From assembly GCF_009806555.1 (NCBI RefSeq), contig NZ_VUOK01000003.1, forward strand, positions 558,001 to 622,000: a stretch of DNA of 64,000 nt, in the 5' to 3' direction. The notes below the pieces were generated by a model, which was given only the letters and a program-made list of their open reading frames with translations, made no database searches and had not been told where the DNA came from. A program made the translations under genes and the position numbers. This DNA is from Methylobacterium sp. 2A. GTDB lineage: Bacteria; Pseudomonadota; Alphaproteobacteria; Rhizobiales; Beijerinckiaceae. Positions 26,275 through 34,190 of the stretch are shown in pieces; the stretch's first letter is position 1, and each line of letters starts with the position of its first letter.

Positions 26275-27066
26275 ATGCTCCTCGGACTCTGGCTCGATCA
26301 ACCGCTCTGGGCGATCTTCGCGGTGCTGGCCCTGCTGTTCGGCGCCCTCAGCGCGGTCCTGTACGGGCTGTCGCATCTGCGCCCGACGCGTCCGGTGATG
26401 CGCCGCCTCGGCGCCGGCATGGTGCCCACCTATTTCACCGCGCTCGCGACCCTGCTGGCCCTGCTCACGGGCTTCGTGGCCAACGATGCCTGGGAGCGCC
26501 AGCGTTCGGCCGCCCGCGCCCTCCAGGCCGAGCGCGCCGATGCCCTGGCGCTCTACGATCTCAGCCTCGCCTCGGCCTCCGACATGCGCAACATCCGGGC
26601 AGCCCTCGTCGCCTATCTCGACGCGGTGATCGAGCGGGAATGGCCGCGGATGAGCGAGGGCGGCTATGCCCCGGAGGCCGGGGCCGGGCTGCGGCGCCTC
26701 TTGGAGACGGTCTCCGATCCGAAGATCACCGCGGAGGCGGGGGCGCCGACCCACAGCGCGCTGGTCGGCGCCGCCATGGCGCTGCGGGGCGACCGCGGCG
26801 AGCGGCTGGCGCTCAGCCAGACCGCCAGCGATGGGACCAAGTGGCTGACCCTGCTGATCCTGGCGGCGCTCACCCTGGTGGCCCTGGGCCTCGTCCACAC
26901 GGAGCACCCCGCCGCCCAGGCGACGGTTCTGACGACCTTCTCGCTGGCGATGGTCACCACCCTCGGCCTGATCGCGCTCCACGAGCGGCCCTTCGACGGG
27001 CCGCTGGCGCTGAGCGCCGAGCCGCTGGTGATCGCCCGGACCGCGGTGGCGGCGCCGGCGCCGTAG
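26275..27066 (+). CDS. DUF4239 membrane protein
   Basis: A 263-residue membrane protein. Helices at about 10-30 and 52-70 (TYFTALATLLALLTGFVAND) come first, then a cytoplasmic, mostly helical middle (WERQRSAARALQAERADALALYDL, read as WERQRSAARALQAERAD then ALALYDL). Two close helices at about 185-225 end the protein. This is the DUF4239 layout, related to bestrophin-like membrane proteins. The frame is open to 25909, but I start at MLLGLWLDQPLW because the upstream residues are low-complexity. The ribosome site is weak. It is the only plus-strand gene between trmD and rimM. Confidence 0.75.
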   Translation: MLLGLWLDQPLWAIFAVLALLFGALSAVLYGLSHLRPTRPVMRRLGAGMVPTYFTALATLLALLTGFVANDAWERQRSAARALQAERADALALYDLSLASASDMRNIRAALVAYLDAVIEREWPRMSEGGYAPEAGAGLRRLLETVSDPKITAEAGAPTHSALVGAAMALRGDRGERLALSQTASDGTKWLTLLILAALTLVALGLVHTEHPAAQATVLTTFSLAMVTTLGLIALHERPFDGPLALSAEPLVIARTAVAAPAP

Positions 27067-27110
27067 CACATCCCGTTGATTCGGCCGAGGGACCGATATT
27101 CCAAACCAAT

Positions 27111-27156
27111 CCCCTCATCCTGAGGCTCGCTGCGCTCGCACCTCAGGATGAGGGGG
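27111..27156. repeat. Short CCTCATCCTGAGG palindrome
   Basis: CCCCTCATCCTGAGG-N16-CCTCAGGATGAGGGG is a nearly perfect 15-bp inverted repeat in the convergent space between the DUF4239 and rimM genes. It shares its outer arms with the longer elements at 54491-54606 and 58595-58704, and it looks like a minimal copy of that family. It may double as a bidirectional transcript-end hairpin. Confidence 0.8.
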
Positions 27157-27203
27157 ATTGTTCGGAGATCCGGAAACAGGCCTGACTCCCCGCCGCGGCG
27201 GCC

Positions 27204-27890
27204 TCAGCCCGGATCGTCGGCCGGCTTCTCCCCCGGCGGGGCGAACAGATCCTCCGGCGCCGCCACGGTGACGCGGCGCTGCGCCATGTCGAGCACCGGC
27301 ACGAAGGCCTTGGTGAAGGGCAGCAGCGCCGTGGCGCCGCCGTTCGGCGGGCGCAGTTCCAGAAGGTCGCCGCCGCCATAGTTCGGCACGGCTACGATCG
27401 TCCCGATCACGGTGCCGGCCTCATCCACGGCCGTGGCGCCGATCAGGTCGGCCGCATAGACCTCGTCCTCGTCCTCGGGGGCGGCCAAGCGGTCACGGGG
27501 GATGTAGAGCGCGACCCGGTTCAACGCCTCGGCGGCTGTACGGCCGGAGACGCCCTTCACCCGGGCGATCAGCATGTCGGGGGAGGTGCCCGGCGCGGGG
27601 CGCACCTCGGCGAGCGTCAGGCTGCGGCCGTCCGCGGTCAGGAGGGCGCCGTAGGTGGCGATCGCCCGCGGATCGGACGTGTAGGATTTGAGGCGGACCT
27701 CGCCGGTAAGCCCGTGCGCCCGCCCGAACTCGCCCATCAGGACGAGGTTCGGGTCGGCCGGCGACGCCGGCTTGGGGGCCGGCGCCTTGGGCGATGTCGC
27801 GGCGTCGGGCGCGATCGCGCCGACCGCCGCGTTCATGCGGCCCCGACGGCCGCCGTCGCGGGGGGAGGGACCTGCGGGGCGGCGCGCCAT
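27204..27890 (-). CDS. rimM: 16S rRNA processing protein RimM
   Basis: A 228-residue ribosome-maturation factor that binds S19 and aids 30S head assembly. The N-terminal RimM domain reads [20 protein letters not shown] and [20 protein letters not shown]. The PRC-barrel domain follows ([21 protein letters not shown], then [13 protein letters not shown] and [14 protein letters not shown]). An Ala/Pro-rich N-terminal extension of about 45 residues is odd; an ATG at residue 19 (27836) is an alternative. It lies 10 nt after rpsP in the ffh-aroQ-rpsP-rimM operon. trmD, its usual next gene, is missing from this place. Confidence 0.93.
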   Translation of the reverse strand: MARRPAGPSPRDGGRRGRMNAAVGAIAPDAATSPKAPAPKPASPADPNLVLMGEFGRAHGLTGEVRLKSYTSDPRAIATYGALLTADGRSLTLAEVRPAPGTSPDMLIARVKGVSGRTAAEALNRVALYIPRDRLAAPEDEDEVYAADLIGATAVDEAGTVIGTIVAVPNYGGGDLLELRPPNGGATALLPFTKAFVPVLDMAQRRVTVAAPEDLFAPPGEKPADDPG

Positions 27891-27900
27891 GATCCGCGCC

Positions 27901-28263
27901 TTAAGCGGCGGCGTCCTCGGCGGGGGCGGCGGCCTTCTCGGCCCGCTTGGCGGCGCGCTCCTTGGCCTTCTCGCCCGGCTCGGCCTTCTGCGGGTTGTTG
28001 CGGGTCGGGCGCTTGGCCAGGCCCGCCTGGTCGAGGAAGCGCAGGACGCGGTCGGTCGGCTGCGCGCCCTTGGCGAGCCAGCCCTGGATCTTCTCGTTGT
28101 CGAGCACGATGCGGGCCGGATCGTCCTTGGCCTTCATCGGGTCGTAGGCGCCGACCTTGTCGATGAAGCGGCCGTCGCGCGGGGCGCGGGCGTCGGCGAC
28201 GACGATGCGGTAATAGGGGCGCTTCTTGGCGCCGCCGCGGGTGAGACGGATCTTGAGGGCCAT
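27901..28263 (-). CDS. rpsP: 30S ribosomal protein S16
   Basis: A 120-residue S16. The conserved opening [20 protein letters not shown] is followed by [20 protein letters not shown] and [17 protein letters not shown] Lys/Ala-rich tail of about 35 residues ([20 protein letters not shown]) extends beyond the ~80-residue core, as is common in alphaproteobacteria. It sits between the chorismate mutase gene (7 nt) and rimM. The start at 28263 is fixed by the conserved N-terminus. Confidence 0.96.
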   Translation of the reverse strand: MALKIRLTRGGAKKRPYYRIVVADARAPRDGRFIDKVGAYDPMKAKDDPARIVLDNEKIQGWLAKGAQPTDRVLRFLDQAGLAKRPTRNNPQKAEPGEKAKERAAKRAEKAAAPAEDAAA

Positions 28264-28270
28264 GGTCTGA

Positions 28271-28603
28271 CTACTTTCGCTGTTGCTCGATCTGGGACTC
28301 GTGGTCCGCCTTGATCGACTGGTGGTGCCGAATGACTTCCTTGACCACGAAGGCCAGAAACTTCTCGGCAAAATCGGGGTCGAGCTTGGCCTCGACCGCG
28401 AGCTTGCGGAGCCGGGCGACCTGACGGGCCTCCCGGTCCGGATCGGAAGGGGGGATCCCCTTTCGGGCCTTGAGCTCGCCGACCCGCTGCGTGCAGCGGA
28501 ACCGCTCGGCGAGGAGATGGATCAGTGCCGCATCGAAGTTGTCGATGCTGTCGCGCAGACGCGCGAGTTCGGGATCGACGGCCTGCGCCGCGAGCACGCT
28601 CAT
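28271..28603 (-). CDS. Chorismate mutase, AroQ class
   Basis: A 110-residue all-helical enzyme converting chorismate to prephenate for Phe/Tyr synthesis. The pattern is [40 protein letters not shown] (catalytic Arg and Lys), [15 protein letters not shown] and [18 protein letters not shown]. Its start codon overlaps the ffh stop by 4 nt, and rpsP follows 7 nt on. An aroQ gene between ffh and rpsP is the usual order in Methylobacterium relatives and other Rhizobiales. Confidence 0.92.
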   Translation of the reverse strand: MSVLAAQAVDPELARLRDSIDNFDAALIHLLAERFRCTQRVGELKARKGIPPSDPDREARQVARLRKLAVEAKLDPDFAEKFLAFVVKEVIRHHQSIKADHESQIEQQRK

Positions 28604-30174
28604 TTCTTCTTCCCCGGCATGAACCCACCGAGACCCGGCAGCTTCGGGCCGCCGAGGCCCGGAAGCCCCGGAAGCTTCGGCATGCCGCCCCCGCCGCCCA
28701 GGCCCGGCGGCATCGGCGGCAGCTTGCCGCCGAACTGCTTTTCCAGGGCCGCGATCTGCTCCGGCGTCGGTTCCGGCATGCCGGGGGGAAGGCCGGGCAT
28801 GCCGCCGCCCATTCCACCCCCCATGCCGCCGCCCAGGCCGAACATCGAGCCGAGCGCCTGCCCGATCCCGCGTTTTCCGGAGCCCATCGCCTTCATCATG
28901 TCGGCCATGGTCCGGTGCATCTTCAGGAGCTTGTTGATCTCCGAGACATCGACGCCCGCGCCCGCCGCGATGCGCTTCTTGCGGGAGTTCTTGAGGAGGT
29001 CGGGGTTCTTCCGCTCCTGCGGGGTCATCGACGAGATGATGGCGCGCTGGCGCTTGAACATCTTCTCGTCGAGATTGGCGCCCTCGACCTGCTTCTTGAT
29101 CGCGCCCATGCCGGGCAGCATGCCCATCAGGCCGCCGATCCCACCCATCTTCTCCATCTGGGCGAGCTGCATGGACAGGTCTTCGAGATCGAACTTGCCC
29201 TTGCGCATCTTCTCCGCGGTGCGGAGCGCCTGCTCGTGGTCGATGGTCTCGGCGGCCTTCTCGACGAGCGAGACGATGTCGCCCATGCCGAGGATGCGGT
29301 TGGCGACGCGGGACGGGTGGAATTCCTCCAGCGCATCGACCTTCTCGCCGGTGCCGACGAGCTTGATCGGCTTGCCGGTGACGGCGCGCATCGACAAAGC
29401 CGCGCCGCCGCGGGAATCGCCGTCCATCCGGGTCAGCACGATGCCGGTCACGCCGAGGCGCTGGTCGAAGGCGCGGGCGGTGTTGACCGCGTCCTGGCCG
29501 GTCAGCGCGTCGGCGACGAGCAGCACCTCGTGGGGCTTGGTCGCGGCCTTCACCTCGGCGGCCTCGGCCATCAGGCCCTCGTCCACCGTGGTGCGGCCGG
29601 CGGTGTCGAGCATCACCACGTCGAAACCGCCGAGCCGGGCGGCATCCATGGCGCGCCTGGCGATCTGCACCGCCGACTGGCCGGCGATGATCGGCAGCGA
29701 CTCGACGCCGACCTGCTTCGCCAGCACCGCGAGCTGCTCCATGGCGGCCGGGCGGCGGGTGTCGAGGGAGGCGAGCAGCACCTTGCGCTTCTCGCGCTCG
29801 GAGAGCCGCCGGGCGATCTTGGCGGTGGTGGTGGTCTTGCCCGAGCCCTGCAGGCCGACCATCAGGATCGGCACCGGGGCGGGGGCGTTGAGATCGATCG
29901 TCTCGGCGTCGGTGCCGAGCATCGCCACGAGCTCGTCGTTGACGATCTTCACGACCATCTGGCCGGGCGTCACCGACTTGAGCACGACGGCGCCGACCGC
30001 CTTCTCCTTCACCTTGTCGGTGAAGCCGCGCACGACTTCGAGGGCGACGTCGGCCTCCAGCAGGGCGCGGCGCACCTCGCGCATGGCGGCGGTGACGTCG
30101 GCCTCGGTGAGCGCTCCCCGGCGGGTGAGCCCCGAGAGGATGCCGGAGAGGCGGTCGGACAGACCTTCGAACAT
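28600..30174 (-). CDS. ffh: Signal recognition particle protein Ffh
   Basis: A 524-residue SRP GTPase that targets nascent membrane proteins to FtsY. The N domain starts MFEGLSDRLSGILSGLTRRG. The G domain has MVGLQGSGKTTTTAKIAR, DTAGR and TRMDGDSRGGAALS. The Met-rich M domain reads GMGDIVSLVEKA, MEKMGGIGGLMGMLPGMGAI and IISSMTPQERKNPDLL. The C-terminus is an unusually long Gly/Pro/Met tail (GLGGGMGGGMGGGMPGLPPG and more). The frame is open to 30279, but I start at 30174 by homology. It heads the ffh-aroQ-rpsP-rimM operon. Confidence 0.96.
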   Translation of the reverse strand: MFEGLSDRLSGILSGLTRRGALTEADVTAAMREVRRALLEADVALEVVRGFTDKVKEKAVGAVVLKSVTPGQMVVKIVNDELVAMLGTDAETIDLNAPAPVPILMVGLQGSGKTTTTAKIARRLSEREKRKVLLASLDTRRPAAMEQLAVLAKQVGVESLPIIAGQSAVQIARRAMDAARLGGFDVVMLDTAGRTTVDEGLMAEAAEVKAATKPHEVLLVADALTGQDAVNTARAFDQRLGVTGIVLTRMDGDSRGGAALSMRAVTGKPIKLVGTGEKVDALEEFHPSRVANRILGMGDIVSLVEKAAETIDHEQALRTAEKMRKGKFDLEDLSMQLAQMEKMGGIGGLMGMLPGMGAIKKQVEGANLDEKMFKRQRAIISSMTPQERKNPDLLKNSRKKRIAAGAGVDVSEINKLLKMHRTMADMMKAMGSGKRGIGQALGSMFGLGGGMGGGMGGGMPGLPPGMPEPTPEQIAALEKQFGGKLPPMPPGLGGGGGMPKLPGLPGLGGPKLPGLGGFMPGKKK

Positions 30175-30191
30175 GCTCTGACGCCCCGCGC

Positions 30192-30410
30192 TTACTGTTC
30201 GAGCCCGGCGCGCTCGACGCGGCGCGCCTGGAGGGCGGCCTCGAAGCTGCGCAGGGCCTTGGCGAACTTGTCCCGGCATTCCGGGTTGCAGAAGCCCACC
30301 ACGGCGCCGTTATAGAGCGTCAGCGAGTCGGCCGAGATCGGCTTGCCCGACCACGGGCAGGTCTCGTTGATCGCGTCCTCGATCTTCAACGTTTGCTGAT
30401 CTGGCGTCAT
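30192..30410 (-). CDS. Small Cys-containing putative zinc-binding protein (YHS/TRASH-like)
   Basis: A 72-residue protein. It contains CPWSGKPISADSLTLYNGAV, then VGFCNPECRDKFAKALRSFE. The spacing (C-x4-K...YxGxxVGFCxxxCRxKF) resembles YHS or TRASH treble-clef modules that bind zinc, iron or copper. The start at 30410 (MTPDQQTLK) is chosen because the upstream residues of the longer frame (to 30461) look like shadow. It lies 17 nt upstream of ffh on the same strand and may be co-transcribed. The function is unknown. Confidence 0.65.
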   Translation of the reverse strand: MTPDQQTLKIEDAINETCPWSGKPISADSLTLYNGAVVGFCNPECRDKFAKALRSFEAALQARRVERAGLEQ

Positions 30411-30611
30411 GCGGGTGCCTCGGCCGGCGGGGCCCGTCGTGGCGAAACGGCCAACACCCATCGCGCCCGAGGGCGCAGACGCGCTGTCGGGCGTTGACCT
30501 CCGGCCTCATGGGACCGGTCGGCTTGGCATCGGTCGATCTGCTTCGGATCGGGAGCGCGGGGCGTAGCCGCGCCGGCGGCGAAAGTCAATTTTTGCTCCG
30601 ATTTTCCCGGA

Positions 30612-31544
30612 TCAGGCTTCGGGCGCGGGAAGCGGATCCGGAATCCGGCATTCGCTCGAAAACAGCCGCTCGGCGATGAAATCGACCGTCACGCGCACCT
30701 TTGGGGAGAGATGGCGGCTCGACGGCCAGATCAGGTTGAACTGCCCCGGTGCATCGAGATGATCGAGGAGGAGAGGCACGAGGGTGCCCGCTCTCAGCGC
30801 ACCCGCCACCAAGAAGTCCGGCATGCAGCCGACCCCGAGGCCGGACAGGACTGCGCCGTGCAGCGCCTCCATGTTGTTGCACACGATCCTGTGGCGCCGG
30901 TCGGGTTCTGCGTCGCCCTCGGGCTGGCGCAGGGGCCAGACCTGGACCTTGCCGGAATTCGGAAAGCGGAAGCCGATGCTGGCGTGTCCGTCGAGCTCCC
31001 GCGGCGTCCTCGGAACGCCGAACTGGTCGAGATAGGCCGGTGCTGCACAGAGCAGCAGCCGGAACGGCCGCAGCGCCCGCCCCATGATTCGGCCATCCGG
31101 CAAGGGGCCGCTGCGGATCGCCACGTCGACCCCTTCCTCGATCAGGTCGACGAGCCGGTCGGAGAAGTCGAGATCGGGTTCGATCTCCGGGTAGCGTGCC
31201 AGGAAATCCGGCAGCACCGGCAGCAGCAAGTGATAGGCGACGATCGGGCAGGAGATCCGGACTCGCCCGCGCGGAGCCTCGCGCGACCGCAGGACACTCG
31301 CATGCGCGTCGTCGAGGTCGTCGAGGATGCGCCGGCAGCGCTCGTGGAAGGCCCGCCCCTCGTCGGTCAAGCGAAGGCTGCGCGTGGAGCGCTGGAGAAG
31401 GCGCACACCGAGCTGGTTCTCCAGCTTGGTCACCGCCTTGCCGACCGCGGAGGGCGACAGCCCGAGCGCGCGGCCGGCGGCGACGAAGCTGCCGAGATCA
31501 GCCGTGCGCACGAAGGCGGACAGGCCAGCCAGTCGATTCATCAC
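30612..31544 (-). CDS. LysR-family transcriptional regulator
   Basis: A 310-residue regulator. The N-terminal winged helix-turn-helix reads LSAFVRTADLGSFVAAGRAL, GLSPSAVGKAVTKLENQLGV and RLLQRSTRSLRLTDEGRAF. The effector domain includes GRVRISCPIVAYHLLLPVLP and SGPLPDGRIMGRALRPFRLL, and is of the CrgA/DmlR-like type. It is divergent from the MFS transporter gene at 31687, with 142 bp between. The usual LysR arrangement is control of the divergent gene, so it probably regulates that exporter and itself. A second ATG is one codon inside. The inducer is unknown. Confidence 0.92.
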   Translation of the reverse strand: MMNRLAGLSAFVRTADLGSFVAAGRALGLSPSAVGKAVTKLENQLGVRLLQRSTRSLRLTDEGRAFHERCRRILDDLDDAHASVLRSREAPRGRVRISCPIVAYHLLLPVLPDFLARYPEIEPDLDFSDRLVDLIEEGVDVAIRSGPLPDGRIMGRALRPFRLLLCAAPAYLDQFGVPRTPRELDGHASIGFRFPNSGKVQVWPLRQPEGDAEPDRRHRIVCNNMEALHGAVLSGLGVGCMPDFLVAGALRAGTLVPLLLDHLDAPGQFNLIWPSSRHLSPKVRVTVDFIAERLFSSECRIPDPLPAPEA

Positions 31545-31686
31545 GGGTCCATTCGAGCGTTCCGTGCCGGATTGATCGGAACGGAGCCGGTCTTATCGCC
31601 CATTCGAGCGCAGATAAACTGAACGCAGGCCGGGGGGCGATGGCGCCTCCCGCTTTGCCTCCCCTTTCGCCTCGGACGATATCCTC

Positions 31687-33225
31687 ATGCTTCACGCGCG
31701 CGTCGCGCCGCAGGTCGGCGCCACGAAACGGCTCGCCCTGCTCGCCATCTGCCTCGCCGCGGTGGCGATGCCGCTGGCCTTCACTGGCACCGCCGTCGCC
31801 CTACCGGCGATCGGCCGCAGCCTGGAGGGCGGCCCCGTCGCCATGGCCTGGGCCACCAACGCCTTCATGCTGACCTTCGGCTCGACCCTGCTGGCGGCCG
31901 GCGCCCTCGCCGACCGGTACGGGCGCAAGCGCATCTTCCTCGCCGGCACGGGCGCCTTCGCGCTGGCCTCGCTCGCGCTCGTGGCCGCGCCCGACATCCT
32001 GGTCTTCGACCTGTTGCGCGGTCTTCAGGGGTTCGCCGCCGCGGCCGCCTATGCGGGGGGCGCAGCCGCCCTGGCGCAGGAATTCGAAGGGTCGGAGCGG
32101 CTGCGCGCCTTCAGCTTCCTCGGCACGAGTTTCGGTGTCGGGCTGTCGCTGGGGCCGATCGCGTCGGGCCTGATGATCGAGGCCTTCGGCTGGCGCAGCG
32201 TCTTCCTGACGGTGGTCGGCTTCACGACGCTCGCCACGCTCCTCGGCCGCCGGGCGGTGCGGGACAGCCGCGATCCCGCGGCCTCGCGGCTCGACTGGCG
32301 CGGCGCCCTCTGCTTCACCGCGATGCTGACGCTGTTCACCTACGGGATGCTGCTCGTCCCCGCGCGCGGTGGGGCCGACAGCGTCGTCCTCGGCTGCCTC
32401 TCCGGGGCCGGCCTCTGCCTGGCGGCCTTCATCGTCATTGAGCGGCGGGTGGCGCGGCCGATGCTCGATCTCGGCCTGTTCCGCTACGCCCGCTTCGTCG
32501 GCGTCCAGCTGCTCGCGGCCGCGCCGGCCTACGGGTTCGTGATCCTGCTGATCCTGCTGCCGGTGCGGTTCGTCGGCATCGAGGAAATGGGTGAGGCCGC
32601 GGCGGGCAGCCTGATGGTCGCGCTCTCGGCGCCGCTCGTCGTCCTGCCGGTGGCCGCCGGGACGCTGACGCGCTGGCTCCGGCCGGCCACGATCTGCGGC
32701 GTAGGCCTCCTGGTCTCGTCCGGTGGCCTCCTCTGGCTGGCGCTCACGCCCATCGGCGCGCCTCCCCTCGTCACCGCCCTGCCGATGCTCCTCGTCGGCA
32801 TCGGGATCAGCCTGCCCTGGGGCCTGATGGACGGCCTCGCCGTCAGCGTCGTCCCGAAGGAGCGCGCCGGCATGGCCAGCGGCCTGTTCTCGACCGTGCG
32901 GGTCGCCGGCGAAGGCGTGGCGCTCGCCGTGGTGGGCGCGGTCCTGTCGCTCCTCATCGCCGCGCGGATCGATGCCGTTGGCCCAGGCGGACCCGTTTCG
33001 CTGGCGAGCCAGCTTCTGGCCGGCGGCGATCTCCGGGGCGCCCTCACCGTGATGCCCGGCCTCCTGCCGGAGACGGTGGTGGCGCTCTACGGCGCGGCTT
33101 TCGGCCGGCTCCTGGGCCTGCTCGCCGGCATCACGGCCATCACCGCTCTGGTGGTCTTCCTGATGCTCGGCCGGAGCGACGGGGCTACCGTGCCGCTCGG
33201 CGCCGGGGACCAGGCCGCGGCCTGA
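31687..33225 (+). CDS. MFS transporter, DHA2-like (14-helix) family
   Basis: A 512-residue membrane exporter with about 14 hydrophobic segments. Motif A reads LADRYGRKRIFLAGTG. The DHA2 motif C region is SFLGTSFGVGLSLGPIASGL, and FGWRSVFLTVVG follows. Late in the protein, VSVVPKERAGMASGLFSTVR is the common EmrB/QacA-like sequence. It probably exports a drug-like or small organic compound using the proton gradient. It is divergent from, and probably controlled by, the LysR gene. No periplasmic adaptor is adjacent, so it likely works alone. Confidence 0.9.
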   Translation: MLHARVAPQVGATKRLALLAICLAAVAMPLAFTGTAVALPAIGRSLEGGPVAMAWATNAFMLTFGSTLLAAGALADRYGRKRIFLAGTGAFALASLALVAAPDILVFDLLRGLQGFAAAAAYAGGAAALAQEFEGSERLRAFSFLGTSFGVGLSLGPIASGLMIEAFGWRSVFLTVVGFTTLATLLGRRAVRDSRDPAASRLDWRGALCFTAMLTLFTYGMLLVPARGGADSVVLGCLSGAGLCLAAFIVIERRVARPMLDLGLFRYARFVGVQLLAAAPAYGFVILLILLPVRFVGIEEMGEAAAGSLMVALSAPLVVLPVAAGTLTRWLRPATICGVGLLVSSGGLLWLALTPIGAPPLVTALPMLLVGIGISLPWGLMDGLAVSVVPKERAGMASGLFSTVRVAGEGVALAVVGAVLSLLIAARIDAVGPGGPVSLASQLLAGGDLRGALTVMPGLLPETVVALYGAAFGRLLGLLAGITAITALVVFLMLGRSDGATVPLGAGDQAAA

Positions 33226-33326
33226 GCGGCGTCCGGCCCTCTCCGCGGCCAGGGAACGCGCCGCTCTTTTACCAGTCGTTAAGCATGTTCCGCCTTCACT
33301 CGGCGCATTCCATCAGGACGCCGCCC

Positions 33327-33893
33327 ATGTCGGAACCCGCCCGCTCCCTGCCGCCCGAGTCCGGCAACCGCCCCGCGCCCGGTCCGCTGCGGGACTGGCT
33401 CTCGGCGATGAAGACGCACAGCCCGGCCGAGGCCGCCCGTCCCGATCCGAAGGCCGGTCGCGGAACCGCCGAGGCCGCGTGGTCGCCGCGGGTGGTGGCG
33501 CCCGCCGGCCCGGCGCAGGCAGCCGAGCCCGAGGATGCCGACATCTCCGAGCTGATGGCCGAGAACCTGATGCTGAAGGCGAAGCTGCGCCTCGAGCACG
33601 AGCGGCAGGACGAGTTGCAGGCGATGCTCGCCGAGGAGATCCGCACCCTGCGCGCGCATATCCAGGACGAGATCGGCTCCCTCGAAGAGCTGCGGGCCGA
33701 GCAGGCGGCGATGCGTGGGGAGCGCGAGCGATTCCGGACCGAGCGCGAGGCGATGCAGGCCGAGCGGGAGAAGGCGGCCGCCGAGCGCGTCGCCCTCGTC
33801 GGCGAGCGCGACGCGCTGCGCGAGGAGCGCGACCTGTGGCGCGCCCGGACCGAGGCCCTGGCCCAGCCGCTGTTCCAGATGCAGAAGCGCTAG
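33327..33893 (+). CDS. Hypothetical coiled-coil protein
   Basis: A 188-residue soluble protein I do not recognise. The first ~75 residues are Pro/Ala-rich and probably disordered. From about residue 75 on there is a continuous charged helix with heptad spacing (ISELMAENLMLKAKLRLEHE, then ERERFRTEREAMQAEREKAA and ERDALREERDLWRARTEAL). It looks like an elongated coiled coil. An upstream ATG at 33285 has no ribosome site, whereas the ATG at 33327 has AGGA 9 nt before it. A hairpin follows the stop codon. It could be a scaffold or cytoskeletal helper; there is no direct clue. Confidence 0.7.
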   Translation: MSEPARSLPPESGNRPAPGPLRDWLSAMKTHSPAEAARPDPKAGRGTAEAAWSPRVVAPAGPAQAAEPEDADISELMAENLMLKAKLRLEHERQDELQAMLAEEIRTLRAHIQDEIGSLEELRAEQAAMRGERERFRTEREAMQAEREKAAAERVALVGERDALREERDLWRARTEALAQPLFQMQKR

Positions 33894-33905
33894 ACCTTCA
33901 ACGAC

Positions 33906-33933
33906 GAAGGGCCACCCGAGAGGATGGCCCTTC
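33906..33933. terminator. Hairpin terminator-like structure after the coiled-coil gene
   Basis: GAAGGGCCA-N10-TGGCCCTTC is a perfect 9-bp inverted repeat starting 12 nt after the coiled-coil gene's stop. There is no T-run on either side, so termination may be weak or assisted. It is also placed to end a leftward transcript from the tiny reading frame at 33991-34062. Confidence 0.6.
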
Positions 33934-33990
33934 CATTGCCGAACCGTGCTGTCCGGCGGAACTGTCCCGAGATCGGGGCTCTGACGCGTC

Positions 33991-34062
33991 TTAGAGCGAC
34001 GCGCCGGAGGCGACGGTCCAGGTCCGATGAGCCGAGACACACGGCTGATGACAATGAGACAC
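33991..34062 (-). CDS. Candidate 23-residue Cys/His peptide with an extended Shine-Dalgarno
   Basis: On the minus strand, AAAGGAGGTGATCCA stands directly ahead of a GTG (34062), with AGGAGG 7 nt from the start. The pairing region covers about 17 nt of the alphaproteobacterial 16S rRNA tail (CTGGATCACCTCCTTTC on the plus strand at 34062-34078). The frame reads MSHCHQPCVSAHRTWTVASG and ends ASL at a TAA. Its Cys and His residues are clustered. The hairpin at 33906-33933 could end the transcript. On the plus strand the same DNA can encode a 25-residue basic peptide (34027-34104, MTMRHWITSFRW near its start), but without a good ribosome site. It could be a real small protein, a leader peptide or a small RNA that binds ribosomes. 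Confidence 0.45.
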   Translation of the reverse strand: MSHCHQPCVSAHRTWTVASGASL

Positions 34063-34190
34063 TGGATCACCTCCTTTCGTTGGTTGCGGGTGAAGCGAAG
34101 GTAGGGGGCCGGAGGCGGCTTGTGAAGCCCCGCGCCTGCGCCCGTTTGTCCTCCCCGGCTCCGCGCTTTGCCGACCCGGCCGCCGGGCGT

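Noticed and set aside
34062..34078. Possible 16S rRNA fragment (CTGGATCACCTCCTTTC)
   Set aside because: Only the tail matches; nothing upstream looks like rRNA. It is better read as an extended Shine-Dalgarno on the minus strand.
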